From contig CM012955.1 in assembly GCA_000181795.3 (NCBI GenBank), positions 3,640,223 through 3,704,222 of the forward strand: a DNA stretch of 64,000 nt, read 5' to 3'. Origin of the DNA: Trichinella spiralis. Taxonomy: Eukaryota > Nematoda > Enoplea > Trichinellida > Trichinellidae. The stretch's first letter is position 1, and each line of letters opens with the position of its first letter. The position numbers and the translations under genes are program-made. Below, one piece after another: positions 39,132 to 50,341 of this stretch. Below the pieces are notes generated by a model that saw nothing but the letters and a program-made list of their open reading frames with translations, made no database searches and was not told where the DNA came from.

Positions 39132-42100
39132 ATGACAGATCTCCACAAGTGTAACAATGATTTTTTGACGTTGAAGAAAACTGTCGAAGAGTTGTTCAGT
39201 GTTGATGCTGAAAAGCGGAAAAAAGCGGAAAGTGTATTGCAAGAATCGTTGAAATGTCCAGGTAGTATTGGGATGATTATCGTCGCAGTGATTTGTTGTT
39301 GTCTATTTTTGATCATTTCACTTGTTCGCAGGTTTTGTGCGTGTTCTGCTCAGGGCGTGTTTGAGTGCGGATTTCAGCGTTTCGGCTCGCCAGTTGGCAG
39401 CGATAAGTTTGAAAAATTTCATCAAAAGTTCTTGGATTTCCGATCTTGAAGGAAGCACCCAGATCGGCGAAGAGGACAAAATTTACATTCGAGACAGTAT
39501 TGTCGGGGCGATGGTGAACAGCTCGCCGCTCGTCAAAAAGCAGCTAACCGAAGCTATTTGCTTCATTGGTAAGTACGATTTTCCGTCGAATTGGAAATCG
39601 TTGCTCGACGCGTTGGTCAAGTGCATTGAATCGGGCGATTTGTCCATCGTCAACAGTGCTCTGGTCACAGCCGAACAGTTGTTCAGGCGTTATTCGACCG
39701 AGTCGAAAAGTGAAAAGTTGTGGCGCGAAATTAAATACGTTCTCGACAATTTTGCCGATCCGTTGACCAAGCTGTTCACGTCGTTGACGTCGAAAGTGAG
39801 CGGAGAAGAGATGAAACATTTCGACAACGGCTGCACGATGCAAATTTACGAAACTTTTGTCGACACTGTGAAAATATTTTATCATCTCAATTTTCAAGAT
39901 TTGCCCGAATATTTCGAAGATCACCTCGACGAATGGATGGGCGGATTCAAAGTGTTGCTTGAGTTGAAAAATGTCTACAGTTGTCCGGAAATTGGAAACT
40001 TGAAGATGTCGTTTTGCGCTCAAATATGCGACAATTTGGCCATGTTCGCGGAAAAATACGAAGAAGAATTTTTCAACCACGTGATGAATTTTGTCAAAAT
40101 TGTTTCCCAGCAGTTGTTGAGCGTCTCGGCCGAGGAAAAATATGACGAGTTCCTTTCCAAAGGCATCGACTTTTTGGCAACCGTGTGCGGCAAGCCGCCC
40201 TACAAATTGTTGTTTGAAAACGGCGAAATCTTGTCCCAAATTTCCGAGTGCATCGTTTTGCCGAGCTTGGAACTGAGAGCGTGCGATGTCGACAATTTCG
40301 AGGTAGATTCTGTTGTTGTGTTCCGGCAGAACTGAAATCGGTGAACAGGCAAATTGTTTGTTTCTAGAACTCCCCGAACGACTACGTCCTCTTCGATTTG
40401 GAAGGTTCCGTGGCCGAATCCCGCCGACGTTCGGCGTGCAATTTCATCAGCGCCGTTTGCAAGCAGTTCTCGGACACGGTGGAGCCGATGTTCACGTTGC
40501 ACTTGCACAATCTGCTTGTCCAATACAGCGAAGATCCGGCGGAAAATTGGTCCCGCAAAAGTATAGCTATCAACTTGTTGTTGGCCATTTGCTGTCGCGG
40601 CACGACGCAAAAGGCGACCATCAGCCCAATATTGAACGTCAACGAATTCTTTCTCACCCAGTTGAAGCTGGTGTTCGAATCGGCCCTGGGAAATGCCTTG
40701 CTCAAGGCGGACATATTGAAATTTCTCATCTTATTCCGCACCGAAATACCCAAACCGACGTTTGTTAACATTTTGCCTACTGTTCGAAATTTGCTTTGTC
40801 ACGACAGTGCCGTTCTGCGCATCTATTCGGCAATTTTACTGGAAAAACTCTTAATAGGCAAGAGACAATTGTAAACTTGTACTGTTTGTTTTCGTTTTTC
40901 TATTACAGTATACATACCTATATATATCTATATATATATATATAGTAAGGTGTTGATTTTTAATGATTTACAAGTACAACTGTATTGTAATTATAATTTA
41001 AATGACTGTCTGATTTGTTTTTTAGGCGGCCCGGTGGCAGTTTTAGAATTGTCCGACGTGACCGGTTCTTACAAGATTATTTTTGAAAATCTGCTGAAAG
41101 CACTGGAATTGCCCGACACAGTTCACTGCGAATACGTGATGCGCTGCTTCATGCGACTCATAGAGGCGATTTTCAATTTGGGCGCCGACGCTGTGCGAGA
41201 ATATTTCAATACGATCGCGATGAAAATTTACTCTCTGATCACCTCGCCCGGGCCGCCCATGTTCAACCATCTACTCTGCGAGTCGATGTGCCTGTTGATA
41301 AGGCTTTGCGGGCCGACTGATAATTTCAACGCCGAAGATATTCTGTTTCCAATTTTTCAACAAATTTTGCAATCGGAAAGCAACTACCTGTTGCCTTGGG
41401 TTTTCCAAATGTTGGCGTTGCTGTTGAACCGTCGAACTGGCGAAGCTCAAATTCCGCCAGTATATATGGTTCTGCTGCCGCACTTGTTGAATCCCGAAGT
41501 TTGGTCCAATCCGGTCAATTTGCCGTCAGTGACACATTTGTTGACGGTCAGTTGTTTGCTGAACGAGATTTGAATCTCTCGTTGAATAATTTTCAAATCA
41601 CTTTTTAAGGTCTACATGCGTGTCAATAGTGGAGAATTGTCGAAAGAGGATTATTTGATCAAAGTATTGACCATATTTCAACGGTTGGTGTTTTCGAAAT
41701 CGTTCGACGAAAACGGCATGCGACTGATGAACGCGTTCATCGACTACGGCCTACGAAATCACGTTGACATGTACTTGGACGACATATTGCGAGTGGTATT
41801 CAAACGGCAACAAGAAAATCAGACGTACAAATTCAGCCGTATGTTTGTGATTTTGATTTGCCACATGGTCGTTCGTTTTGGTGCGATGGCAGCGTTGGCC
41901 AGAATTGAAAATATCCAAAATGGTCTGTTCGGTAATATTGTGGAAAAGTTGTTCATCGCGAAATCGTACACGTTCAAAAGATCCGAAGATGCGATGATTT
42001 TCATATACAGCGTTCTCCAGTTGCTCTACTGTTGCATTGAATTCAAAATCAACGGCGTGTACAGGTGGGTGGGATTGATTTGCAAATTGCGATAATTTGA

Positions 42101-42441
42101 ATTTGAATTTTTTTTTTTACGATTCTTGTTCAACTTTCAGCAAATATACTGTGGATTTGCTCCAAATGGTTCATGCGTCGTTTCACAAACATTCGGAAAT
42201 TATTTTTGTCAGCACTGAAGGCGTGCACAACGCAATCGACGAAGATATGGTCAGTAATGTGCTGTATCACGCGGATGTTATTGAATTTCATATACCCGGT
42301 ACGGAAAATTTCGCAAAACTCTACACCCATGCTATAGGGCAAATGCTCAGAGATGCTGCGCTGAAAGATGCCGTGGAAAGTTTTCTGTCTCGACTGACCG
42401 AACAAGAAAGAGAACTTTTGCGCATGATGAGCCTTCGTTGA
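39132..42441 (+). CDS. cse1l: exportin-2 / CSE1L (importin-alpha re-exporter)
   Basis: Karyopherin-beta family HEAT-repeat protein that, with Ran-GTP, returns importin alpha from nucleus to cytoplasm. Six exons: 39132-39261, 39332-40302, 40368-40857, 41026-41546, 41610-42064 and 42141-42441, giving 955 residues against 971 in human CSE1L. The importin N-terminal domain shows AEKRKKAESVLQESLKCPG and RQLAAISLKNFIKSSW, and the family's PSNWKSLL motif follows. Later helices such as EYVMRCFMRLIEAIF, MFNHLLCESMCLLIRL and LLPWVFQMLALLL match the CSE1 order. Exon 3 seems to end at a GC donor (ATAG/GCAAGA), because only that site supplies phase 1 for exon 4. Exons are clearly GC-richer than introns. 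A TATATA tract lies in the third intron. Confidence 0.95.
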
Positions 42442-42645
42442 TCACACACATGCCCGACTTTTTTTTCATTCAATTAATAATTGTGTACACTTCTTCATCA
42501 GTTTTTATTTTTTTTCCCCCAAACATTATTGTATAAATTTCTTCTGTTATTATTCCAAGTTGAAATTAGTCTGACATTTTTTTTGTTTTTTTTTGGGAGG
42601 TGGGGAGTGGGGGTTATTGTGCACTCTCGAATAGTAGATGATACG

Positions 42646-42650
<5 letters not shown>

Positions 42651-42678
<28 letters not shown>
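42651..42678. repeat. (AC)n microsatellite
   Basis: Fourteen AC units, followed closely by a CT-rich tract near 42694-42709. Confidence 0.95.
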
Positions 42679-42680
<2 letters not shown>

Positions 42681-42789
42681 AAATTTCATCTGCTCTCTCT
42701 CTCTCCCTTTCTCTGTTCAGCACCAGTTAACTGACAACTGACGTCTGTTTTTGTTGAAAAATTCACAAACACCATTGACATTCTTCATC

Positions 42790-42790
<1 letters not shown>

Positions 42791-42822
<32 letters not shown>
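42791..42822. repeat. (TTA)n microsatellite
   Basis: About ten uninterrupted TTA/ATT trinucleotide units. Confidence 0.95.
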
Positions 42823-42824
<2 letters not shown>

Positions 42825-43598
42825 TATATGAAATTGTGATATTGTTTACAGTGTAGTAGTGAAAATTTGTTAATATCATTATTTTTTTACAAGCAGTTTT
42901 TTAAATATAAATACATTGATTTTTTTCTGAACACTTATTGAATGCGCATTGTTTACTTGTCAACAACAGTTTCGCCTTTTTTTTATCTCGTCAAATTTCA
43001 GTTTTGTATTGACAAACAAAACGAAAGAAAACCAGTTCAAGCAACAATTAGTTGGTGGTAGCCTTTTTCTTAGGCAATTCTCGTCTTTATTTAAAAAATA
43101 TACACACACACACCCACACATATATATATATTTTTTTTTTCTGTCCTACAGTGGGTAAAGTGCAGTGTTCGTTTGATTTGTGAAAATGCTGTTGTGGATT
43201 GAAAGGTTGTCAACAAAAAAAATGCATGGTAAAAAATTGTCCAACTGAGACTATTTCATCGCCTGCATTTTAGAACATTGAATTGGAAATTGATTCAAAC
43301 CGATTTGCATATTTTCGACGCTTTACAACAATTATCGTAATATGACGGTCAGGTCTGAAAGTGCGTTGTTGGAAAATTTTTAAAATTTAGAGTACTTTAA
43401 AAATTTTAAACTCAAAGCACTTTAAAGTCGTCAGCGTTGGTTTGTTTTACTTGCCAGTATTTTGTCGTCGCGCTTCGGTGTGCACTGCTGCTGTTTTCCG
43501 CGTACTCTACCCACTGCTGTTTTCCAATTTGAACCGTGAAGCTGTCTCGAATCGGAATTGAAATCTTTTTTTTTCTACCAGCAAGAGCGTTTTTTGTG

Positions 43599-45626
43599 AT
43601 GGATAGAATGTTTGAAATTGTTCTTTTGGCACTGATTTTTGGTGGTTTTGACTATCGCTTCGTTTCAGGAGGTGAGCACACAATATTATAAAAATTCACT
43701 TGTCACATGATCACAGTGTAGGTTTTTGAGTAATTGGTTTAATAAATTGGAAATAATTATTTAGCCGATAATTTGATCTTACGTCTCTTATTTGGCAATG
43801 TGAAAATTTATTTTGAAACAGTATCTTTCAGCAATTAAATTTTCTGTTTTTCATCTACTGCAGAGCATTCATGTAATATTCCAGATATTATGAATTAAAA
43901 AATATCTTTCATTTATAATCTATATGCAAAAAATGTTTGTTTGTTCATGTTGTGTTGGATAATATTTTCATAAAATGAAATTACTTTGACTAGGACTGCG
44001 ACGATTATGATTTTATTATAATTTGAAATTTTTAGGCATTTATTGTCCAGAGTTTAAATTGTCGACTGATTTAATTCATTTTAAACTTGAGATCAGAACA
44101 AATCTACATGATGAATGCGTATCAGAAGTTCCGGAATATCATATTTTTAAACAATTATTTCACATCATTGACAATTTTGAACGCGCATGCAATTATTATT
44201 TTCACGGACACTTGCATTGGAATCGAAATCGTTTCGTAGACGTCTATAAACGGTTTAGAACAAAAGCTCCGTGGTTCCATCAAGGATATGCTATTCGAAA
44301 ATGGGATTTGGACGGCCGGGAAGAAGTAGCAACGGGCATTTCTGAAGGAATTCTCCGTGTAGACAGACTTTATCGTCGAAAAAATTTGCTAGAAAATGAG
44401 AGCTCTCTAGTTTATGAAGATATTATCACCTCTGTTCCGAAGGGTGGTGATTTCAAAGTTCAGCTGTGCTCATTAATCGTTGACGACAGTGTGAAGGGGA
44501 ACTTTGAGTTCTATGGTAATACATCTGCTAACATTTTATGGGAACCGTGTACTCAGCGAAACACCACCCGTTTTTATTGTCGAATGCCACCCCTTGATAT
44601 GAGCCATTACGCAAGGGTTTCTCCTGTTGCTTGCAAAGATGGTTACACTGGCTTTTATTGTTTATTGAGTAAGAATTCAGTCAATTTTGTCTGTATGAAA
44701 TTATTTGTCATTTAATTAATTAATTAGTATTTTCAAATGAAATTTTCTGTTGAACAGTTTTTAGTAAATTGACATACATATAAAAGATTTACTGGAAAAC
44801 GGAAACTTTTAATATTCAGAATCTGAATCTCTGAATTTGATGTTTTTCAAATATTATAAACGTTATTTGAAATACATAGTTAATAATTACTACAATTTAG
44901 AAGAAAACAGCTGTGAAGTTAGAAAGTGCAATGAGAACGGACAATGCTTTTTGGGAGTTGATGGAGATAGGTGCCTCTGCTTTCCTGGTTATAGCGGAAT
45001 AAGCTGTAACGGTAATAATTATGTACTTTGCTAATTGATCTTATCTATATCGTGTCTAATTTGAAGAGACGGTGGATCCTTGTATAGATGTAAACTGCAA
45101 TAACCGTGGAAACTGCACGGTCAAGAATGGCCATTCAGTTTGCGTTTGCGATGATGAAAATTATACTGGAGCGTTCTGTGAACGTCGTAAGTAAAATTAT
45201 ATTTTCCAATAACGTAATTAATAATTTATTAATTGCATTATTCACATTCATCATCTGATGCGATTTTGAAGCAGAAAAGCATAAAAACAGTCTATTTGAA
45301 AGTAAATAAATGAATTACTAAACACATTCTTCAGTTGAAAATTAAATATAAGCTAAAAATTAAAAATTTTTCATTAAAAGAATATTTTTCAATTAAAAAA
45401 TTTGCCATCTGATGTAGTATTTATTTTGTTTCAATATCGCATCGGATCAACTTTCAATATGCCTTTTTGCACAAGATGTGATGTTAAACATTCAAAAGTG
45501 TTTGTTATTATTATTATTATTATTATATTAAATGAAATTTTCATTTTAGATGTTCCACTTCGAAATCAAGATGACGAGCTTTCTGAACCAACGGATGCGT
45601 ACAGTTTTTCGCATTTATTCGATTGA
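43599..45626 (+). CDS. secreted EGF-repeat protein, possibly Notch-ligand-like
   Basis: Predicted extracellular signalling or matrix protein. Five exons: 43599-43671, 44036-44668, 44901-45011, 45067-45186 and 45550-45626, all in phase, giving 337 residues. Exon 1 is a signal peptide (MDRMFEIVLLALIFGGF). Residues about 25-235 form a region with scattered Cys, and its end (RFYCRMPP, VACKDGYTGFYC) recalls the tail of a DSL domain. Two EGF-like modules follow: ENSCEVRKCNENGQC with CLCFPGYSGISC, and DPCIDVNCNNRGNC with CVCDDENYTGAFC. A short acidic tail ends in SFSHLFD with no transmembrane segment. If it is Notch-related, it is a secreted DSL/DOS-type ligand. The DSL similarity is weak, so only the EGF-repeat call is firm. 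Confidence 0.74.
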
Positions 45627-46314
45627 CTTTTCTCGCATACACTCACTGCTTTACAAATATTTATTTTATTTTATTTCACATTTTCATTTAAAATAATTAT
45701 TATTTTAATTCATCACTGGAACCTTTTTGTTTATTGATAAAGATTTTATGTTTATTATTATTAATATTTTGTACCGTATTTTACTGTAATAATTGATATG
45801 CAAGATAAGAATTAACGAAGTTTTTGTTGCATTTATTATCATTAATAAAATTTTATAAAAATATAATTTTGTTCAAAATGATCAATCACTGCTACTGCTA
45901 AATTTTTTCACTGCTATTCCATATTAAAAAAAGAAAATAAACAAATTGCATACTACTATAATTATGAAAAATTGCGATAAATACTGTAATACAGTATTTT
46001 TACACCTATTTTTTGTTTCATTTCTGTAGTGATAAATTGAGATTGTTTCATATATGTGTTATTTATTATTGTTTTTACTTCAACGATAACTCTTTTACAT
46101 ACAATATCATTATTGTTTGTTTATATGTAAATGCAATTACGTCCATTGTGCTTTAACAAGTTGTGCAGTTGGTTTAGTAACTATTTTTAAACAAGTGCAA
46201 CATTTTAGAGTGATTTTAAAAAATATAGATCATTAGGTTAATTTGCACAAGTAATTCATACAAATTGCTTTGTTATTTTTGCAAGGTCATATTCGCATTT
46301 CATTGTTTATTTAG
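45627..46314. other. intergenic
   Basis: AT-rich DNA with AATAAA near 45845, a plausible poly(A) signal for the EGF-repeat gene. No coding frame. TTTATTTAG directly precedes the next start codon. Confidence 0.5.
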
Positions 46315-46755
46315 ATGTCTTTGATTACTCCAGGCAGACCTGGTCTGGTTGGACCATTGATCAATGGTCCTTTGCAAGATGTATTTGCTACAATGCTCAC
46401 ACATCAAGGAACGCCGTGTGAAAATTTCGAGATGAACTACATGCGCTGTATGGAAGCTTATGGGCAGATTCTTGGAAAACGTTACTGTGATTTAGAATTG
46501 CGTGATTTTTATGAATGCGTTTACAAAACCAAAAGAGTAAACGTTTGCATTGAAATAGATTTCGCTTCATTCGTTCATTGTATGCATTTGTAAGTAAATG
46601 TACAGTTTTTTTTTTAGGAAAATCGTTTTATGACTATTCGTCATGAACGTTCAAGACAGTTTCTCAATGGCGACAGAGATCGACCATTTGAAAAGGACAA
46701 ATTACCGCCACATTCAACATCACCAGATTACTTTAGTCACAATCGCATATTGTAG
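46315..46755 (+). CDS. ndufs5: NADH dehydrogenase iron-sulfur protein 5 (complex I accessory subunit)
   Basis: Small twin-CX9C subunit of mitochondrial complex I, oxidised by the MIA40 pathway in the intermembrane space. Two exons, 46315-46536 and 46618-46755, give 119 residues, close to family size. The first pair is CENFEMNYMRC and the second CDLELRDFYEC, each with nine residues between cysteines. The C-terminal part has the usual RFMTIRHERSRQ and PPHSTSPDYF. There is no cleavable presequence, as expected for this class. The ATG follows TTTATTTAG immediately, suggesting a spliced-leader acceptor or a 5'-UTR intron. It lies about 1 kb upstream of SEM1 on the same strand. Confidence 0.92.
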
Positions 46756-47796
46756 AAGTTGTTCTGTAATAATAATGTTTCATTAAAATTTGGTCTGCCG
46801 TTTCATCGTTGCATAGCTTTTCTCGAAGTCATTTTCTTATAGGGAAAGTTATGATCATTGGAAAGAGTCATTTATTTTACTAAACTTTTATGGTTTTTTT
46901 TGACATTCCTGTTTAATTTTCGAACTGATTTAATTTTGCTGACCAAATGTCGTCAAAACACTTCGCGTAAAAATGTTTTGTCATCTGTAAATGCCAAACA
47001 TCTGTGCAAAGCATTTGCAATGCATCTGTAAGTTGATGACGATGATTTGATGTAACAATATTGACCAGTATTAAAAAAACTACTGAATAAAATGACTAAA
47101 TGAAATTGAGAATACCATCTGCATTCATCAGTAAGTTAAAGAAAGATGCATTCATTGAAATGGAAAAGATTAATTATTTCGCAGTAAATTTGTGTGCTAT
47201 CCCCATCTGGTGAACATTATTACAATTAAATATTAAATGCGCTCTAATGTTTACACCAAATTTCATATCAACGTATAAGTGGAATTATACATACATTTTT
47301 CTATACAGCTTTAATGAGTAATAATAATAATAATAATAAATTAAGCAAAGTAAAGTTTTCCTTATAAGCTTTCTCCGTTGATATGAGTTAGTTATAATTT
47401 TTATTTTTCATTTGAGTTTTCCGAAATTCTGATAGTTACACTTTTTTATGCCTTCGGTATAGATGCAGTTTTGTTTAAAGAATACATAAGAAATTTTAAT
47501 AAAAAATAAACTGATAAATTAAACAATATATTATTAAAATTAAATATAATTGATTATATTTCATATAATTTCTTATGGACAATATTTGCTTTGAGTTGAT
47601 AAAATGGTGCCTACAAACACTTAACGTACTGTATTACTTAAGGAAATCAAAATGTTCACTTTTCTGCTGTTGCTGCCGAGAGTTTTCTTTTTTTTTGATC
47701 AATTGTTGTTATATTTCCTCACACTAATTTCGCTTATTAGTTGTATATTGAATAAATGTCGCTAATGGGCATTTTATAATTTTTAGAGTCTTCATT
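46756..47796. other. intergenic
   Basis: About 1 kb of AT-rich DNA between NDUFS5 and SEM1, with an AAT tract near 47320-47338. No gene seen. TTTTTAG about 10 bases before the SEM1 start is a candidate 5' splice acceptor. Confidence 0.55.
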
Positions 47797-48209
47797 ATGA
47801 GCACTGAAAAAGCTTCGAATAAAGAAGGTGCTTTCAACAAAGATTTGAAGAAATCAGATCAGCCAAACAAAGAAGATGATCCTTATTCTTGGTTTGAGGA
47901 TGATGAATTTGAAGAATTTTCTGATGGCGGTAAGTTTTGCTATAGGAAATTGTGAAGCATATTTTTATGTGAAATTTTAGATTGTTCCGACGGAGAACTG
48001 CCGGAAAACAGCGAAGAAAATACGGAAGATTTGTGGGAAGACAACTGGGATGATGATAATGTTGAAGAAGATTTTTCAGTGCGACTTCAGTATGAATGTT
48101 CTGTGTTAATAATATTAATAATTGCTAATTTTGCGTTGTGCATTTCAGTCGTGAAAGGGCGAAAAATGAAGTCGAAAAGCAAGACACTGAAGAGCCGATG
48201 ATGGAATAG
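47797..48209 (+). CDS. sem1: SEM1/DSS1, 26S proteasome lid and TREX-2/BRCA2-associated acidic protein
   Basis: Small intrinsically disordered acidic protein that stabilises the proteasome lid (RPN3-RPN7), takes part in TREX-2 mRNA export and binds BRCA2-type proteins. Three exons, 47797-47929, 47981-48089 and 48149-48209, give 100 residues. A Lys/Asp-rich N-terminus precedes the two family acidic-aromatic motifs, FEDDEFEEF and LWEDNWDDDNVEEDF, and a helical tail (RLHRERAKNEVEKQ). The family usually has about 70 residues; the extra length is in the N-terminus and the linker between motifs. The WEDNWDDDNV core makes the call secure. Confidence 0.95.
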
Positions 48210-48868
48210 TCAATTACGAATTAATATAGAATTTTGGAACTTAAATAGATGAACTTTTTAATTTATATTTTTTTAAACTTGCTTTCCATTATTTATGAAT
48301 AGTGTGTTTACAGTTCAATAAATTTTTTGAAATGCATTCAAATTCAGTTGTTGCAAGTTGCAATCAGAGTCGATCGACTGACATGAAAATTTGATTAGTT
48401 GACATTCGCAGAATATTTTTGTTAACAATCAGTAGGATAAAGAAGGAATTTACTGCGCATTACAAATATGGTCTGATGAGAGAATTTTCATGTTCAAAAG
48501 TGGAAATTTACTCATTGCTGAGCGACTGAGCAAAAGAAGTAAAGTTGTAATGAAACTTGCGCGAATTGAAAAATGTGCAAACAAATTGTCCATAAGTGAA
48601 GTGAAAATTTAATCATTTTTACGAACAGAAAGAACAACGCTAACAAAAACCGATCAGCTCATATTCGTTGACTGTTAATCATTGAATCAAAATTGAATTG
48701 CCTACAGAAAATTTGTAAATAATGACACTGATGTAAATTATTTTGTAAAAAAATTGACAAGTTTCTGTTCGAAGCCAACAGTCAACAGATGTTGATACCT
48801 GAATGCATACAGTAAGCAGTTGAACAATATTCCAGCTATGGGGAACAAAGTAAGTGTTGAAGTTTGAA
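48210..48868. other. intergenic
   Basis: AT-rich DNA between SEM1 and the TFIIF alpha locus. AATAAA near 48318 may serve SEM1. No coding frame supported. Confidence 0.5.
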
Positions 48869-50051
48869 ATGAACATGAGCGGCAATTTAGCAGAGTACGG
48901 TGAGTACGTTGTCAGGGTGCCGAAAATTGATCCATCGTCGAAATGTATAATTTACAAAATCAACAGAAGCAACCTGGACCCGGCACAATTCACCAATATG
49001 ACAGACAGTTGAGCGTGAAAAAGTGCCGATCAAGTTGAAGCAGATGAAGCTCAGAATTGTGGGGTTGGAAAAGAAGCTGGTCAGAAAGTTCGAGAAGCCC
49101 GGGCTGGACAAAAACAGTTCGGTATTGGAGCAGAATTTTCTTATCTTTTCTTGCCAACTTTGTCCACTTCGGTGCCGGACAGCAAGAATTGCAATGTATA
49201 ATTTTGTTCGAGCAGAGCGAAATTTTCCACAGTGCTAATTGTCGACTTTCTAATGGTGCATTTTGTCTGTTGAGATGCAAGCTTCGAAAGAGCATTTGCC
49301 GTTGCGGTTGGCCGTCGAAGCGAATGGCAAAGTACGACATTACCGTGGAATCCGAGACGGTGCAATTTCGAATTATTCGGATTATTGGATTTTTGAAAAG
49401 AACGGAAAAAATGCATTCGACGCGTTTGTTGTTCAAGAACAAGAATCAAGTTCAGGCAGTGAAGATTTCGACAGTGAGGATATTAAATCACCTTTTCTGT
49501 TTCGGTGTCAAAGGATAAATGTTTTTGAATATTTTTGATTAAGTTTAACATTGCTTTTTTAAGTGCAAAACTGATGTTAAACCAGTGTCAAGTAAAAGAA
49601 AAGTTGAACTTAGACAGTTTGGCTGTGCAGAAGCCAGAAAAGAAAGCTAAATTGCCAAATGCTGGGTACGAATTGAAAATTTCATATTACTTGAATTAAT
49701 TTCAATCATTACTGTAATTATGGGTTGTTTTCTTTTTGATCTTCGTTTTCTAGGACTGACAGCGATGGTTCAAATGACTGGTTTCGAATAATGGAGGAAG
49801 AAGTTCGTCACTGTTTCCAACGACACCCAATGTCAACAACAGATTTGGTGGCAAAGTTCAAATCATATTGCAAAAAAATGAATAAACAGGAAATTGTCTC
49901 ACAGCTGGCAAACATTTTGAAGAAATTAAAGCCTGAACAAACCCGTCGCAAAGGAACACTACACTTCACTTTACTTCACGTGGCACGTAAGCTAAAATTT
50001 AATAATACCACCATCTCCATTACTTACTCTCATCATATTTATTACTTTTAA
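48869..50051 (+). pseudogene. gtf2f1: TFIIF alpha subunit (RAP74) gene, reading frame disrupted
   Basis: General transcription factor subunit that stabilises RNA polymerase II at promoters. The start NLAEYGEYVVRVPK and the following KCIIYKINRSNLDPAQF match the RAP74 N-terminus, then a stop occurs at about 49010. Homology continues in a second frame (HQYDRQLSVKK), returns to the first (CGVGKEAGQKVREARAGQ), and resumes near 49290 in the third as EANGKVRHYRGIRDG and NAFDAFVVQEQ. Downstream exons splice normally (exon to about 49503, then 49563-49674 and 49755 on), ending in the C-terminal winged helix HCFQRHPMSTTDLVAKFK and QLANILKKLKPEQTRRKGTL. The acidic linker is short. Frameshifts, sequence errors or unusual splicing could explain the break. 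A GT-AG chain with weak acceptors can bridge it but skips conserved residues. Confidence 0.72.
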
Positions 50052-50341
50052 TTCATCCTATTATTTTACTTATCATTTACTTCCTTATATCATTCATGCC
50101 CATCTTCTTTATCCTTCTCATTTACATTATAATTATTCAAAGTCCCTTTATGGAACTTTTACATAGATATTATTATTTTACTGTTTGAATATATACATAT
50201 CTCATTTCTGACGTGATTTTTTCTTTTTCATTTCATCGGCAGGTATTTTCCACAAATTCGCTGCAGTTTCCATGAATAGATAATAAACTGAAATAACGTC
50301 AGACGGGTGTTTTTTGTAAATTACCCTTACTATATTGGAAG

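Larger units (their letters stand above)
42442..43598. other. intergenic with microsatellites
   Basis: The region between exportin-2 and the EGF-repeat gene contains AC, CT and ATT tracts plus a short CA tract near 43104. No coding frame is supported. The final ~200 bases, less AT-rich, probably hold the promoter and 5' UTR of the next gene. Confidence 0.6.

Noticed and set aside
39544-40239. 231-codon minus-strand open frame
   Set aside because: It is antisense to exportin-2 exon 2 and has no motif of its own.
40200-40771. Overlapping minus- and plus-strand frames of 129-151 codons
   Set aside because: They are other-frame shadows of exportin-2 exon 3; the homologous frame is the 158-codon one.
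44837-45034. 65-codon frame starting MMFFKYYKRYL
   Set aside because: Its first part is intron; only the section from 44901, after the acceptor, is an exon of the EGF-repeat gene.
48990-49442. 150-codon minus-strand open frame
   Set aside because: It overlaps the RAP74 homology on the plus strand and resembles no known protein.
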